Positions 25,453 through 39,500 of a DNA stretch of 64,000 nt are shown here, piece after piece; positions within the stretch are counted from its first letter, which is position 1, and every line of letters starts with the position of its first letter. The notes below the pieces were generated by a model. The model was given only the letters and a program-made list of their open reading frames with translations. It searched no databases and had not been told where the DNA came from. The DNA comes from Neelides folsomi (taxonomy: Eukaryota; Arthropoda; Collembola; Neelipleona; Neelidae): NCBI GenBank assembly GCA_034687125.1, contig JAQGBZ010000021.1:62001-126000 (forward strand), read 5' to 3'. The position numbers were made by a program, and so were the translations under genes.

Positions 25453-26726
25453 TTCTCTTCATTACAATTTTCAACTTCTTGCTATTTAAACTTTGTATAA
25501 TTCATTAAAATATTTATAACACATTTTAATATAGCGTACAAATCTAATTTAATTGACTATAATTTACATGTTATGATGTTCATATAAAACGATAATTATT
25601 TTAAACCGACAATTATGCTTAAATTAAATAACAGAAGTAAACATTATTAAATACTCTTATAATAAAGTGTGGAAATTGGGCCATTGATTTCTGTAGCGTT
25701 GTGTGACGTTGAGGTTGAATGGAAGTGAGAACGAAACTGCGGCAAGAACGGAGAAAGCACATCCACACTTTACGCTATGCATATCTTTTAATCACCAATG
25801 AATCACTCGACTTCAACCCAAATTTACTATAACTAACAATTATTAGATTTTTACGATCCTTAAAGTACAACATTCTTCTATATCAATTTTTAGTTTAAGA
25901 CACTTTAATTTGTTATTAGAATATATGTATTTGTTAATAGAACTTTAATATAAAAAATTAGGTGTATTAAATTATTTAAATATTTAGAACTTAAATGTTA
26001 TTCAATATTACTTTTTTTCTGTAAGAATCTAAATAAGCTGACTCGATTTTTAAGAATTAAACAAATTGTATTGAGTCCTTGAGGATTTGCTGATTTCACA
26101 AACTGGTCAAATAATAATGTACTTTTTGCATGTGTTCAAACTTCACTGGATCACCCATTGAAAGAAATGTTCCATATAAGAAAATATTATTTTATATTAC
26201 AGACATAAGAAAGTCTTGTACAAATACTCGGAGTATGCTGGAATAAATATAAAGGTGAATTTGGTTTGACTTCCGCTTCTCTGCTCAAATCACGTCAAGT
26301 GTAATTGGTAGGTGAAATGCTTGGAGAGAAATGAAGTCGATACTTTTCAACCTAAGCACTCGAACATCATACAAGGCATATCAAAAGATAACCACGAAGT
26401 ATGATAAAATATAATTTATTGTAATTGTAAATGTAAATAATTTTATTCATTAACACATTCGCAGATTCACAGTATAGACGAGGGTATTTAAATTCCATAC
26501 GGTAAAGACTATTTGTACCATATCTTTATTACACGTATGGTACAGGTATTTGTACAAACAGATAACAACTAGTCTTTCATTTTACAATATACAATACTTA
26601 TACTCGTATTCACAAATAATCAGCAATAAATTGTTAGTTTAACCTCAAAATATCCCCAATATTAATACAATTTATAAGCATTTCTTATCTTTTTTATCGG
26701 AATCAATGGAAGAAACGACGTTATTT
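25453..26726. other. Upstream region of the 212-residue membrane protein gene
   Basis: About 1.3 kb. A GC-richer patch at about 25680-25770 may be the promoter or leader of the minus-strand gene. A short inverted repeat (GTACCATA...TATGGTAC) lies at about 26516-26543. No coding region is supported. Confidence 0.4.
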
Positions 26727-27339
26727 TTACATATGAGCTCCATGCGATTCCAAGTCTGTGATGAAATTCTCCAAAATTCTCGTTTTCTGAAGGATGGAAG
26801 GCCCAACGTTTTTCTTATGATGGTCCAACATCGCCGCGTCCGACTCCGACTGAGAATATTTCTTTAACATGGCAATGTCATTGAATGAAAGGTCAGCCAG
26901 ATCACCCATTCCCGTCTCGACTTCGTCGTCGTCTGAGGAACTGAATTGGAACGAGCGTTTGACAAAATCTGGGACTTTAAGAGGATCTCGATCGTACATG
27001 AAATGATGAACAGTGATGAGGACAATGACGAATAAAATACTGAAAATGAGATATAAAATACATAGATATTGAAATCATTGATAATTAACACTGGAATTAA
27101 CAATAAGTAAATACTTGTATTTATAGAGTACGAAGTACGAACCTTTTGTATTACAATTAAATAAATGTTATCATCATTGAATATTTTTTTTTATGGATAA
27201 TTTATTTAATGATTAATATGATTTACTATATCATTGCAAAGCAAATGAGACAACCAATTGCGAGCATTGTGGCTTGAACTATGACCAATTCGAAGGAATC
27301 TTGACCTCGAAAATCTCTTTTAATTAAAGTTATCGTCAT
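26727..27339 (-). CDS. Unrecognised small single-pass membrane protein, 141 residues
   Basis: Exon 1 (27227-27339) and exon 2 (26727-27039) join mid-codon with the frame kept. Residues about 17-50 form a long hydrophobic segment (LVIVQATMLAIGCLICFAMI then ILFVIVLITV), one long or two tightly spaced helices. The C-terminal ~90 residues are acidic and Ser-rich (SSSDDDEVETG), then helical and free of Cys. No signal peptide, enzyme motif or known family is apparent. The splice within the hydrophobic segment explains why single-frame translation shows only the soluble half. It is divergent from the MATH-BTB gene, 421 bp apart. Confidence 0.7.
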
Positions 27340-27760
27340 TATTGGTTTTCAAAAAATGGTAAATATTCAAAATGCTTATATTTATTTCATACTTATATTA
27401 AATATCTATATGATCAAAATAAATTAGCTGACATGTATCGAGTCATGAACGAGTTTATCATTGATTGCCCGCCCATCTTGAGTTCTTATTTGAACAATTC
27501 TCTCAAAATCAATCTTCAAAATTCAAAAGGTATTCCCAATGATCTTCAAATTCAAATGATTTTTAAAAATATTTTGCTATTCAATTTCCTTTCATTATTT
27601 TATTAATCAATATAAAAATGTTCTAAAGTCATAGTGACAATAGTGGAATTTAACAAGCAATGCAATTTGGAGCAGAAGGAAAATAAATCAAATCTCTCTA
27701 AATTCCAAATTCCAAATCAATTTTTTCCAAATCGAGGAGGAAAGTGAAACCCAGGTGAAG
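27340..27760. other. Divergent promoter region
   Basis: About 420 bp between the start codons of the 141-residue membrane protein (-) and the MATH-BTB gene (+). It is AT-rich, and I recognise no specific elements. Confidence 0.5.
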
Positions 27761-29538
27761 ATGTCGAAGAGAAAGCATGAAGAGCCGGTGAGTAATTTAT
27801 AAATTAATTTAAATGAGCATTTAAATAACGAACAGTATTTAGATCTTTTGTATTCTTTTCTCTTTATAAAGTTAATCTCCGTTGATGAGGAATATGTGTG
27901 GAAGATCGACGATTTCCAAAAGAAGATCGAGTTGCTTAATGATTCCCGTAAAGGTGGTGAGGACACTCTTCATTCCTTCCCCTTTCTTATGGGCATTGAC
28001 GTCAAGAAACCATCCGAGTGGTGAGTGTTTAATAAATTTAATTATAGTTTAACTAACTAATTTAAACATTAAATATTAATTTTAAATAAAAATATTAATG
28101 TAAATTTAATTATTTTATATGATTCCATGGGTTAAATTAAAAGTTATTGTAACAATGTTATGAATTAATTAGGGAATTGGAATTTGGATTAACGCGTGAT
28201 GGCGGATCAAATGAGAAACACGTCAGTTTGAGTCTCAAGCTCCTCAATAACTACTCAAAGAAGCCCGAATCAAGCGTTCTTCAGACAATTTACAATCTCG
28301 TTCGTGGAGACGCTCCAGTCATCAAAGTTGCACCAAAATTCACGATCATCTCATCAATTAAAAAACATTTGACCCGTGGTCCTCCTGCCATGTACTCTGA
28401 ATACTTCATCTCGGATAAAATAAAGGATAATGCTTCTTTTGGCTACATGAAGTTCATGCCATTGAAAGATCTTTGGAATTGGAAGAATGAATTTTGGTCA
28501 AATGACGTTCTCGAAATTCGGCTCAATTCCAAGATTTTCGGTGACGAAGTGGTGAAGAATTTCAAGAAGGTTCCAAGAGTGTTCAAGGAATTGGTTGTAG
28601 ATGTTCCCATCGATCTTTTGCATCTTTTGGAATCCGGGGTGGAATCGGACTTTACAATTAAACTCGGCGAGGACCAATTTCCCGTCCATAAGGCAATTCT
28701 CATCACTCGGGCTCCATTCTTTGCTGAGCTTTTTACGCCAGGGGTTGCGGCCGATTTTGGAAAAGCTGTTGGAAAGAGGAATGATAAAACATTTGAAGTG
28801 ACGGGTCGAGATCTGACTCCGGTGACGATGAAGCGAGTCCTCGAGTTCATTTACTCGGGTCAAGTTGTGTGCGAAGAAATGGACATGGCATTTTTCAAAG
28901 ACATGGTTCTTGGTGCTGAGGCATTTGGACTCGAAAAGCTCAAACATTCATTGATGAATTTCAAATTGAAACAAGATTCTCTTAAGCTCCACGACTTCCC
29001 GGATATCTTCAACTTCATCATTCAGCACGGGCCGAATGGAGAAATCAATGACAAACTCTTGGCTTACGCAGCTACGTAATTTAATTAAATACACTCACAA
29101 TCAGCCTAATGATAACTACGCAAATTCATAAGTTATTTAATTTAATTTAAAAATATTAATTTTAATTAGTAGGAATCATGATAAATTATACATGTAATTT
29201 TCTATGAAATCTTGAGTAAATCTTAATTAAATGTTTTTTATGATTTTAGAAACCGGAAATACTTGACATTGTTACCCGGCTTCAAAGATGGGTTAAATGG
29301 CGGAATGATTTCTCTCTTCAGTGGACCTGACAATGCTTTGTTTAATGAGGGAGTTAGTCAATTGGCGTTTCCAGAATTTCAATCGGGAGCTTCAAATCAA
29401 TTGGTGGCCCCAAACGCACAATTGGAAGGTCTGGCAGCCAATATTGAACCAGAAGAAATTCCTGTCGAAATCCATCAAGCAATTGAACCTGATGGCAATT
29501 CGGAAAAACAAGAAAATCATTTCAGTAACCTAACCTAA
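27761..29538 (+). CDS. MATH-BTB domain protein (SPOP-like layout, divergent)
   Basis: Exons 27761-27787, 27872-28020, 28173-29075 and 29250-29538 give 455 residues. The start (MSKRKHEEP) is followed by a divergent MATH/TRAF-like region (about 10-170; YVWKIDDFQKK is the typical first strand). A BTB domain follows at about 205-310 (ESDFTIKLGEDQFPVHKAIL, then VLEFIYSGQV), then a helical C-terminal region and a ~90-residue acidic Gln/Asn tail. SPOP-type proteins recruit substrates to Cullin-3 ligases; here the substrate is unknown. The MATH part is weakly conserved, and arthropod and nematode genomes often carry expanded, rapidly evolving MATH-BTB sets, so one-to-one orthology is unlikely. Confidence 0.85.
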
Positions 29539-30567
29539 CTACACAATTGTCATATAATTTATTGAAAATTCCGAGTTCTTAAAAATTATATTATACATTA
29601 AATAAAATAATGTTATGTGTATTTGATGTATGAAGTAATTATGAATCTAAAATCGAATAAATGTTTTAATAATACGAGAATTAATTTATTTAGTTTTATT
29701 GTCACATATTTGATCTTTAACAATAATTAATACATTTATTTCATGCTTAATCTTGATTAAACTTTTGATTAAACTACAGGTATATTATTAGAACAAAAAA
29801 CTTCATTAAGACAATTATTAATACCAAGAGTATTGACTGAATAGACATCAATTATTATGGTAATCGACCCTTTGACTACTATTGTATGATTGTATGGCAC
29901 TTGCTTAAAGTTAGTAGATACAAAAATACACACACTTACACTTACATAAGAAGTAAGAAGTAATATAGTCTGTATGGTTAGGATAAGTAAATGTCGTAGT
30001 AAATGTATCATATACATTGGATGTATCCTGAAGGAACCGGTGACTGGAACGATCCCATGTGTAATGAACCAAGAGAACATTGAGAAAAGATAAGGGAATG
30101 TTGGAGATGAGGGAGAACGTCTCCCCTTTTCCCTTCTCATCAACATGGGCGTCGATGGGTGAAGAAGTCAGTCAGAGACTTACGCGTGGAGAAGACGCAT
30201 CTCCAAATCACGCCTCATTTAATACCAAACAACACGAGGAACGGTCCCTAAACTCTCAAACAATCTCAACCAACATTAGCACTCAAACACTCCAAATAAC
30301 AAATACAAATAAATGCTTGATACTTATCCTTATATTTAGTTAATCAAAGGCCATATCAAACATTGATTATCAAACTGCTAAATTAAATAGTCATTATAAT
30401 TAAATATCAAGCTACAAATTGTATTGTAATTGACCCATCGTTGATTTTTAAGATTTCATTACGATTTTACAATCATTGATTTAACAATTAGTCACCTTTG
30501 AGTATTTGAATCGATTAAGTTGAAAAGTCGAAATTGAGGAAAGTGAATGAAATGAAGTGTATTTGAA
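29539..30567. other. Intergenic, upstream of peroxidasin
   Basis: About 1 kb. A GC-richer segment at about 30040-30240 has weak ORFs on both strands (30080-30343 and 29769-30146) with no domain resemblance. It may belong to the peroxidasin promoter or leader. Confidence 0.4.
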
Positions 30568-33500
30568 ATGTCTCCAGTTGTGCTGTGGATTGTTTTCTTT
30601 TCCTTCCTCTTTGGATTTTGTGAGCGAGGGGGTTGTGAAGTTGAAACTCCGTTGACAAGAGAATCACCCTCTTCGACAGCTCTTTGCCCCCTTCGATGTT
30701 TGTGTTTCCGGACGACGGTGCGGTGCATGTTTCTACACCTTGAGAAAATACCAAATATACCGAAGGATACAACCATACTGTAAGACTTTTTTTCATTCCA
30801 TTTTCAATTCCATTATCGCTTTAAGAATACTTAATAATAAAAGTAAGGCACAAAGAGACACCGGTCTCATTACAATTCATAGAAAGGAGCATGAGATAAT
30901 TTGTATATTACTTACCATTGTACTCATCTTCAGTATGAGATCCTTATAAGTACAGATCTGTAAAGTATACATCTTATACATAAATGGGACAGTGTGTATC
31001 TATTCTTGGGGTTCGTGACTATTACATAATATAAGGTATAAGGATAGATTGTATTTTCCACGTTGGTTTGTTGGATATAAAGGAGTTCGTTGGACTATGC
31101 ATTTTGAAAGATTTAAGAGCTTAAGACTTGAAAGGTCATTGGGGTCTCGGAGACTTTGAGTTTGGTTAGGGCGAGGTGAGAGAAGGCGGACTGGGAATCT
31201 TTAACAATCACCCTTTGATCTCCCTCATTCTCAAATCTCCCTTTTTCATTCCAATGAACGGAGAAATTGGTTGGATCAGTCGGATATGGAAATTTCCATC
31301 CCTCGACCACCTCACTATTTTTCATATCAAATCCATTGGGGCTCATTGGGAAAATCATAAGACCTCAACATTCATTTCCAATTCCAATCCTCGGCCCTTT
31401 TTTGAATCTCCCTTCAAATAAGGAGATATGAAAAATGGGAATGTCCGGAATAAACGGTGACTAAACGAGTTAAAAGACAAATGCGGTAGGAATTATGATT
31501 TTCATAATGAAGGTCATCCAGACAGATGTATTAATAATTGAACGTCATTTGAAAAAAAGGTTAAATTCATGAAACGCATTTTTTCACATCTGAAATTAAA
31601 TGTGATAAGGAGAAATGGACGAAGATTTAATGGACGGAGAATTTTTCAACTCCTACACACATGTGAAAAAAATCCGACCCTCGCTGTCAGAGAGAATATT
31701 ATATTTTAATTCAACAGGGTGAAAATTGAATTTGCATAGCTTGGGTTTTATTGACACAATATGCAAAGTCAATTCAATTCTCAAGTTCAAATCTCTTAAT
31801 CATTGAATAGAGAAAGATGCGCGTAATTGTTTTGACTAACATTCATTCCAATGATGGATCTTTTTTCCTTATAAGCAACCAAATAACGATAAATCACTTA
31901 CTTTGTCTGGTGACTGGAACATAAATACAATCCAAGTTGTGTCTATAAGGAAGTCGTTTAAAGACGAGTTTAGTGGAGTCATAAGTGCAAGCACACAATT
32001 TGATTTAACATCTCTATTAAACGAAATGTGTTCTAAAGTGGATTATGACATAATGAAGCCCAATGAGGAGGCGTCTCACATTTCATTTTACTCTCACGGG
32101 GATTTTGAATACTTTGGGAGGAGTAAAAAGGAAGAAAAGGAAGTTGGGAAATGTTAATGAATTCTCATTCTTCTCTCACGACCGGATTTCACGAGACTTC
32201 ACTTTTACCTCAACATAAACAATGACCCTAAAATGATCTTTCTCATTAAATATAGAATGTTATATATATTCTGTAATATGGTATACATTATGTAATATAT
32301 ATTCTGTATTAGATTATTTAGTTACGTATATTGACTCAATGCATAAAAGTTCCATCGCCCTTTTCCTTAATAACATACATTTTCCGTCAAAAGCAATTAA
32401 CATTTACGCTCTTTTGACTTCGATTCCTCTTTTGGATTTATGTTCTTTTATTTTATAAGGGGTCGCCTAATGCTGATGAGATGATTGTTAAATAAGTAAA
32501 GTAAGTACACTTGACAGCTTACACTTAAAATCCACAAGAAAAACTGACATTGTTCAAGTCCTCCTCTTTTTATCCACTTCAACATGCGAGTTTAATAATG
32601 AAACTTCAACTTGGCCAGGGATGTAAGTTGATATAAAAGGAACGACGGGGAGATGTTCCTTGTAACATGAAACGTGTATATTAAATATTCTCTTTTTGGA
32701 AGTCGCGCAAGTCGTCCAAAACCCTATCAAATAAACATAAGAAGTTTATTAAAAAAGGTGAAAAAAATTATAGAAAAACCCAGTTGATATTCCAGTTTAA
32801 AACGCAGTGGAATTCAGGTGGGTGAAAATCGAGTTCTTTATTTAAAATCATCCAATTCAATCTTTGGATTATTTTATTAAATAAATAAGAAAATTACAGA
32901 TTATTTACCAATACTTTACAAAGATAAGTATTTATAAGATGATAAGAAATTGATTTGAATTTTCTAATAAAAAAATTTAACTTGAAGATAATAAATGTAA
33001 GGGGAGAAATATCTTATTGGGTGATTTCCAAAGTTGATAAGAGAATTATCAAGTGAAGGGGAAATGAATAAAAATGTGTGTGTTGAATGAGTAAAGGGAC
33101 CTTTTAAGGAACCTGTTGGGCCCTTGGAGGAACATCTTCAATTCTAAAGATAGGAATAAAAGGGGCTCATCAACCCCAACACATTTCTCTCAGTCAAGAG
33201 AACAACGAAGTGGGAGAGTCACAAAAGACCTTTTCCACATTGACCACAAAACCCTTCCAAACTTCCGAGCCTTTTCTAAAGGATCTTAAAAAATTACATT
33301 TTTACAATTTTCTTTAGAGCAATTCCTTCTGCATGCATGCACATGACATGTAAATAAAAGTTATCTTATTATTGGTTGTGTATTCCTTCTTTAAGATTTT
33401 CTCAGCCTCATGATCGAATATGGAAGTAAACTACAATATTTAAATGAGCTAAACCACTCTTTATAAATACAAACTTGGGAAGATATATCTTTGACAAAAA

Positions 33501-36500
33501 TGTGAAAGAAATTGTATGGAATATATCGAATACCTACATAAGCATACATGTTATGGGTAGTTTACGTATAGAGATTGAAAATTGGTTAAGTTTCATATGC
33601 TTAAAATTGACAGAGATCCCTAAAGGCCTAACTTTACAAATTACCTAATAATTTCCCATAAAGACTCCTTTGATGCATAAATAGTATAGGCTTAAACGTT
33701 AGAAGAATTGAAAAAGACTCAAGGGATAAAGGTGGGATTAAAGGTATAGTTTATGCCTTGGGTAGTGTCCATATTGTAAATATATTAAATGTTTCCAAAA
33801 GTGAGTCGAAGGGTCAATAAATCATGACATGGATGTATTTACATCGTAATAATGAATTAGGAGTAACCCATAAGCCACCCTTAATAACAGACCTAGCGAC
33901 TCTCCACGTCCTTAAAAAAAGACCCTTGAGAGGAATTCTTAAATTAACTTAAAATCCTTCTTTCCACCTGCCAAAGTTTCATTTAAAGCTCCTTCGATAG
34001 GAGAAATATCGAAAGAGTTAAATGGGAAGTTCAAGTGGTTTGCCCATTTAAAGTTCTAATGCAGGATTTTGTCTCCGTTAGATCAACATGTAATTTATCC
34101 CTATGTGTTTTCTCCTCATTTACTTAGAAACCTTTGAGCAAACAAAGTTCAATAATGATTGAAAGCCCTTTACATGTACTGAAATACAAAACCATATTAA
34201 GTACGACATGATGTTTAACTACGATGTTTAATTTAAACTTGTTTTGCTTCAGAAGAATCACAAACTCCCAATTGAGTCAAAATGAGTTTAAGCCATAAAA
34301 GACTTTAAAACCAAATGGTAGCATTTCCACTTTATTACTTGTTAGGACATTTAGGACATTTTATTTTAATATACGTAAGAGGTTTGAAGAGATTAAAACT
34401 CATTAAGGAAGTTCATTAAGATAAAGATGAATCAAGCCGGTTCTTGTACATTTATAAAAAATATTCAGTTTTTCTCTCATGTGTTTAAGATATGAAGAAT
34501 TGAGTCAAGTTGAGAGGAAGTTGAACAAGGAAAGTGTTCATAAGATCTGAAAGGGTAAATAAACATTCAGTTGGTTTTTGTATCTCTCGCATCCGAAGAT
34601 AGCCTTTTGGGGTTAAAGAATCGTCATTTAAATACAAGAAATTGAGTGAAAGAATCCTTTTGAGTATTATATATTATTTATCTTGTAGAGATTTGCGGTT
34701 CAACCGGATCCGGAACATCCCGCCTGACAGCTTCATTCATTTAACAAATCTCAACACTCTGTGAGTTCTACACAAAAGTTTTTAACCTCGTTAATTAAAC
34801 AATTTGGAAATGTAATCTTTACAAATTAAATATAAATAAATCAAATTATTGTAGGTAATATTGTAAATACCAATGCAATACGCAATGCAAATTAAGCGGA
34901 AAGACTTAAATAAAATTTTCAATAAATAGGCTCTTGAATAACAACCACATCACTCGGCTAGAAAATGGAGCTTTCAACGGCCTTTCCGACCTCAAATATC
35001 TGTAAGGATTCATTTTAATGATCTCTTCTCACCCGTCAACTCTTCTTTCAGATACTTGTACAAAAACCGAATCCGGGAGATTGAGCCAAAAGTCTTTCGA
35101 GGTCTTCCGCAACTCGAACAATTGTAAACATCATTTATCATCCTCCTCCTTTCCACCATAGATTCATTTACCAATTCCTCGTTTTCTATAAAACACCACA
35201 ATATTACTTTTTTAATATAATTTCATATGCCAAATTAATAGATTAATATTGATATATTTATTATCTGCTAAAATAATAAACTATAAACCTTTAATTAATT
35301 TAGTGAAATATTAATGGAATATGACTTGTGTAATTTTGTATGACTTAATTCTATTGATGATTGATAAATGACCAATTAATTTCCCTGTTTATCAGATACA
35401 TCCATTACAACTTCCTTCAAGAGATTCAAGCCGAGACGTTTTCCAACTTGACCAAGCTGGAACGTCTTTTCTTGCACAACAACAAGATCCAGCGGATTCC
35501 CTATGGATCCTTCAACAATCTCCTGCAGATGAAGCGACTGTGAGCTCATTAAGCTCCTTTCATCTCCCTCGGTCCTTGTCTTGGTTTAACCCTGTGGAAT
35601 GTTCTTTTGTAGACGGCTGGACTCGAATGCTCTTGTATGTGACTGCGGGATGTTGGGGTTGGCCCAAATGCTGACGGATCATCCTGACACTCAAGCGGCC
35701 GCCACGTGTCAGCAGCCTGCGTCCATGCAAGGAAAACCCATCACAGCCCTCCAGGAGATGAACCTTCACTGCCGTATGAAATTAAGAAATTTCATTTAAA
35801 TAAAATATTAAAATTATAAATTGAATAGAACTTTTTTGGGTTTGTTTTGTTATATTGTATGTAAATACACATGTCGTAATTTCTTAAAAGTTTAGTTTAA
35901 TTAAATTTTTAGGGAAGCCAACCATCACCGAAGAACCAAGAGATGTTGAAGTGAATTTTGGGAACACTGTGTATTTCAGCTGTAAAGCAGAAGGAGATCC
36001 AACACCAAACATTGTTTGGCTTCATAATAGGTCGTTTAATATACTTAATTAACATTTTATTCATAATTAAATTCAGCTTTAAGTAACAGATACAATGTTG
36101 TTCTAATGCATTTATATTTGCAATGCTTTGTACAGGGCGAATCAAAAGTTGCTTTCTATTTTATATGGTTGTCTAATATTAATTTTAAGTAAAAAGAAAG
36201 GAATTTTTGACGCACCCTGTAACAAATTCTTAATTTTTCAGTATAAATTCAAAAGTTATAATTCAATGATGGGGATATTCAATAGTAATGAAATCAGCAC
36301 TAATGGTGAACCACGTTATTCCATCTTACACGATGGAACTCTGATGATCGCCAATGCTCAAGATGAAGATGCCGGAGCATATGAATGCATGGCCAAATCT
36401 CCGGTTGGAGAAGCCAAAAGTCGAAGTGCAAAAATGAACTACAAACGACAAACTCCTCCGAGTAAAATGCGTCCCCGTTTTCTTCAAGCTCCTGTTGACA

Positions 36501-39500
36501 CGGACGTTTCCGAGTCAGAATCCTTCAATTTATTATGTGAAGCGAGCGGAAATCCCAAGCCCCAATTGTTTTGGTCTTTCAATGACGCTCCGCTTCAGTT
36601 CAGTTCAAGACATCAGGTTCGAAATACCTTTTAACCTTTTTCCATCTCCCACTTACCTTAAATCCATTTAATCACTCAGTTTTCTTATCCTTGCCTTAAA
36701 TGACTTTCCATTTTACATAAAATTTAAGATTATCGGATTAACCAGAGACAACCATAATGGTTCAATAAGGGAAAATGGTAATGTTTGTTAGATAAGTGCG
36801 TCTGGAACGTTGTCGGTGAAGAACGCCATAAAGAAAGACGAAGGGGTTTACAGATGCACGGCAGTGAACAGTGTGGCCAAAATATCCGCCGTTGCTGAAG
36901 TCCGAGTTCAAAGTGAGTGTCTTTTTCCTCTTATCTTTATGAAGGTAAAAAATATTCATCTGCACCTCTTACCTGCTTTATGACCATCATAAAATGTGGA
37001 TTTGCTTTACAATCCCTACGAAGCTCCTTCATAGTGTAAATTCTGAATGCAAATGCAATAATGCATCAAAAAGGCTATATTGCTATATATAATGAAAATG
37101 AAAGGCTTCTTATAAGTAATTCAAAACATCGTAAATGATTAATGCAAGTTTTAATTCCATGTTAAAGCATTAATAAAATTCTAATGAATCATTTTAATTT
37201 CCTTATACTCAATTAAACATTTTTTGTAATAGTCGTTATTTTTAATAATATTTTATTTTATATATTCACTTTGATAATAATATTTAGATTTAAGACTTCC
37301 TGGTAGGTATCATTTTTCGCTTTTTGTAGAATTTGATTAAAAGTTTAAAGGTTCAGCAATCAAAATTTTATTTTAATTTTGTTTTAAAGGTGCTCCTCTT
37401 TGGGTCGTGACTCCATTGGACCAAACACTCCGATTCGGAGAAACCCTTGAGCTTAAATGTGAAGCGAGTGGTCGACCGAATCCAACACTCACGTGGAGTA
37501 AAGATAATTCACCCCTCTCGCCCTCACCTCGAATCTCCATAACTCACAAAGGTAAAAAAGTAAATTGAACATTCTTCATTTCTCATTATTTTCTTTCTTT
37601 TTTACGACCTTCTTTTTACTATTTCCACTACAAAACCCATACAAACTCATAAAATCTAATAAAAAGAAGGGTCTTATTCTTTATGTTAGAAGTGCTTAAA
37701 TAATATCTGGAAACTCAGGATATATACCAAGTGAAGAATGAGTGTCCGGACAAGTAAAATTAGTATCGTGGGTTAAATAGACAATTCCGGTTTTGGCAGG
37801 GCGTTTGTTGAAGATTTCCTCAGTGCGGGCTGATGAAGACGGAGGGGAGTATGGCTGCAAGGCGGAAAACACTGCAGGGTCCCTACAGATTTTTGCCAAC
37901 ATCAAAATTAGCCCTGGATCTCCGCCTTTGTTCACAAATGATCATTCATTCGAGTCATTCAAGTAATTATAATTAAAATATAACCAATTTGCATACTTTT
38001 TATTCAAACCAAAAAAAGATAGACTTAACTATTTATTTTATAGATATTTAATTTATAATTTAAAAATTATAAAATAATTTATTTAGTGTAATTCCCGGTC
38101 GTGAGCTTCAACTTCCATGTGCGGCCTCAGGTATTCCCCCACCCACGATCCTCTGGAAAAGAAACGGAATTACTTTAATTGAAAATTCTCGAATGAGCAT
38201 TTTGCCCAGGGGGACTTTACTCCTTAATCCTTATTTACCTGATCGGGACGGAGGGCTTTATGAATGTTCTGCTTACAATGACCATGGATTCATCACTGAC
38301 GAAGGAATCAAAGTTGAAGGGCGGACGGGGCGGAGATTGAGGAAGAAAAATGAAGATGTTGATGACTCACTCATCCTCCATGCTGTCACACAAGCGAGGA
38401 AAGATGTCCAAGTTGCAGAAAATGATACGCTCGAACTGCTTTTTGGAAAAGATGCAAAGAAAGGTCAATTTCAATAATAACACTTTTTTTAATATTCAAA
38501 CTCTACATATCGGATGATATTGTCTTTTAATAACTTTATGACGTCGATCATTTTAAACCTTTGACCTCCATCATTCAAGAATCATAATGTTTTTGTTTAC
38601 TGAATGGAATATTTATAAACTGCTTTAGAAAAAAGAAAGCAGTTAAAGGGGTTTTTATTGATACAAAGTTATTTATGAATATATTTTTATGATTTCAATA
38701 GACTTTTTCTAGGAAGTGGTTTTAATGTCTAACTGTTATTTTAGAATTCAAATCTCCCATTGATTTATTGCGACTCGCGAGATTTCCGAGGAAAGAAGGA
38801 CGAAACATCGCGAGGGCGGCTGAAATCTACGAAAGAGCTCTTAAAATTATTGGGAAACATGTTGAAGATGGAATGAACTTTACTGCATCTGGTATAAATA
38901 AATTGTTTAATATATCAGAAACTTATAACACATTAAAGTACAAACTATCACATTTTTAGTAAAATATTTAGATCCATATTTATAATTATGGTGCAATGAT
39001 TAAATGGGGTTATTAAATAGGAGATTTTTCATATAACGAGCTTCTAAGTCAGAATCAACTTGAAACTCTTGGACGGTTTTCCGGTTGTTTGCCTCACAAG
39101 AAACGCCGGTCGAATTGCAGTGAAGAAATGTGCTTTCATACCAAATACAGATCAATCGACGGCTCTTGCAATAATTTAGGAGAAACAACATGGGGAAATG
39201 CTTACACGGCATTTCAGCGTCTTTTGCCTTCAGCATACGAAAACGGATTTAATCTTCCAATTGGTAACAAAAATGAAACTTTGTTTATAAATACTACACT
39301 ATACCTTATACTATAATATATACGATAGTATGGGTATAGAGTCTTCCAAGTTAAGAATTGAAATTAAAAATGATCATTTAACAGGTTGGGATCCAAATAA
39401 ATTCTACAATGGTTTTACAAAACCAAGTGCACGTCTCATTTCGAATCGGATTATTAATACTGAATCTGTTAGTCCTGACACTGCCTATACACACATGTTA

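Noticed and set aside
26516-26543. Short palindrome GTACCATA...TATGGTAC considered as a transposon end
   Set aside because: Arms are only ~8 bp, with no target duplication or second copy.
28443-28947. Two long antisense frames within the MATH-BTB gene
   Set aside because: Shadows of the well-supported plus-strand coding exon.
31903-32157. 84-codon frame in peroxidasin intron 1
   Set aside because: No domain, no splice context and no resemblance to neighbouring coding sequence.
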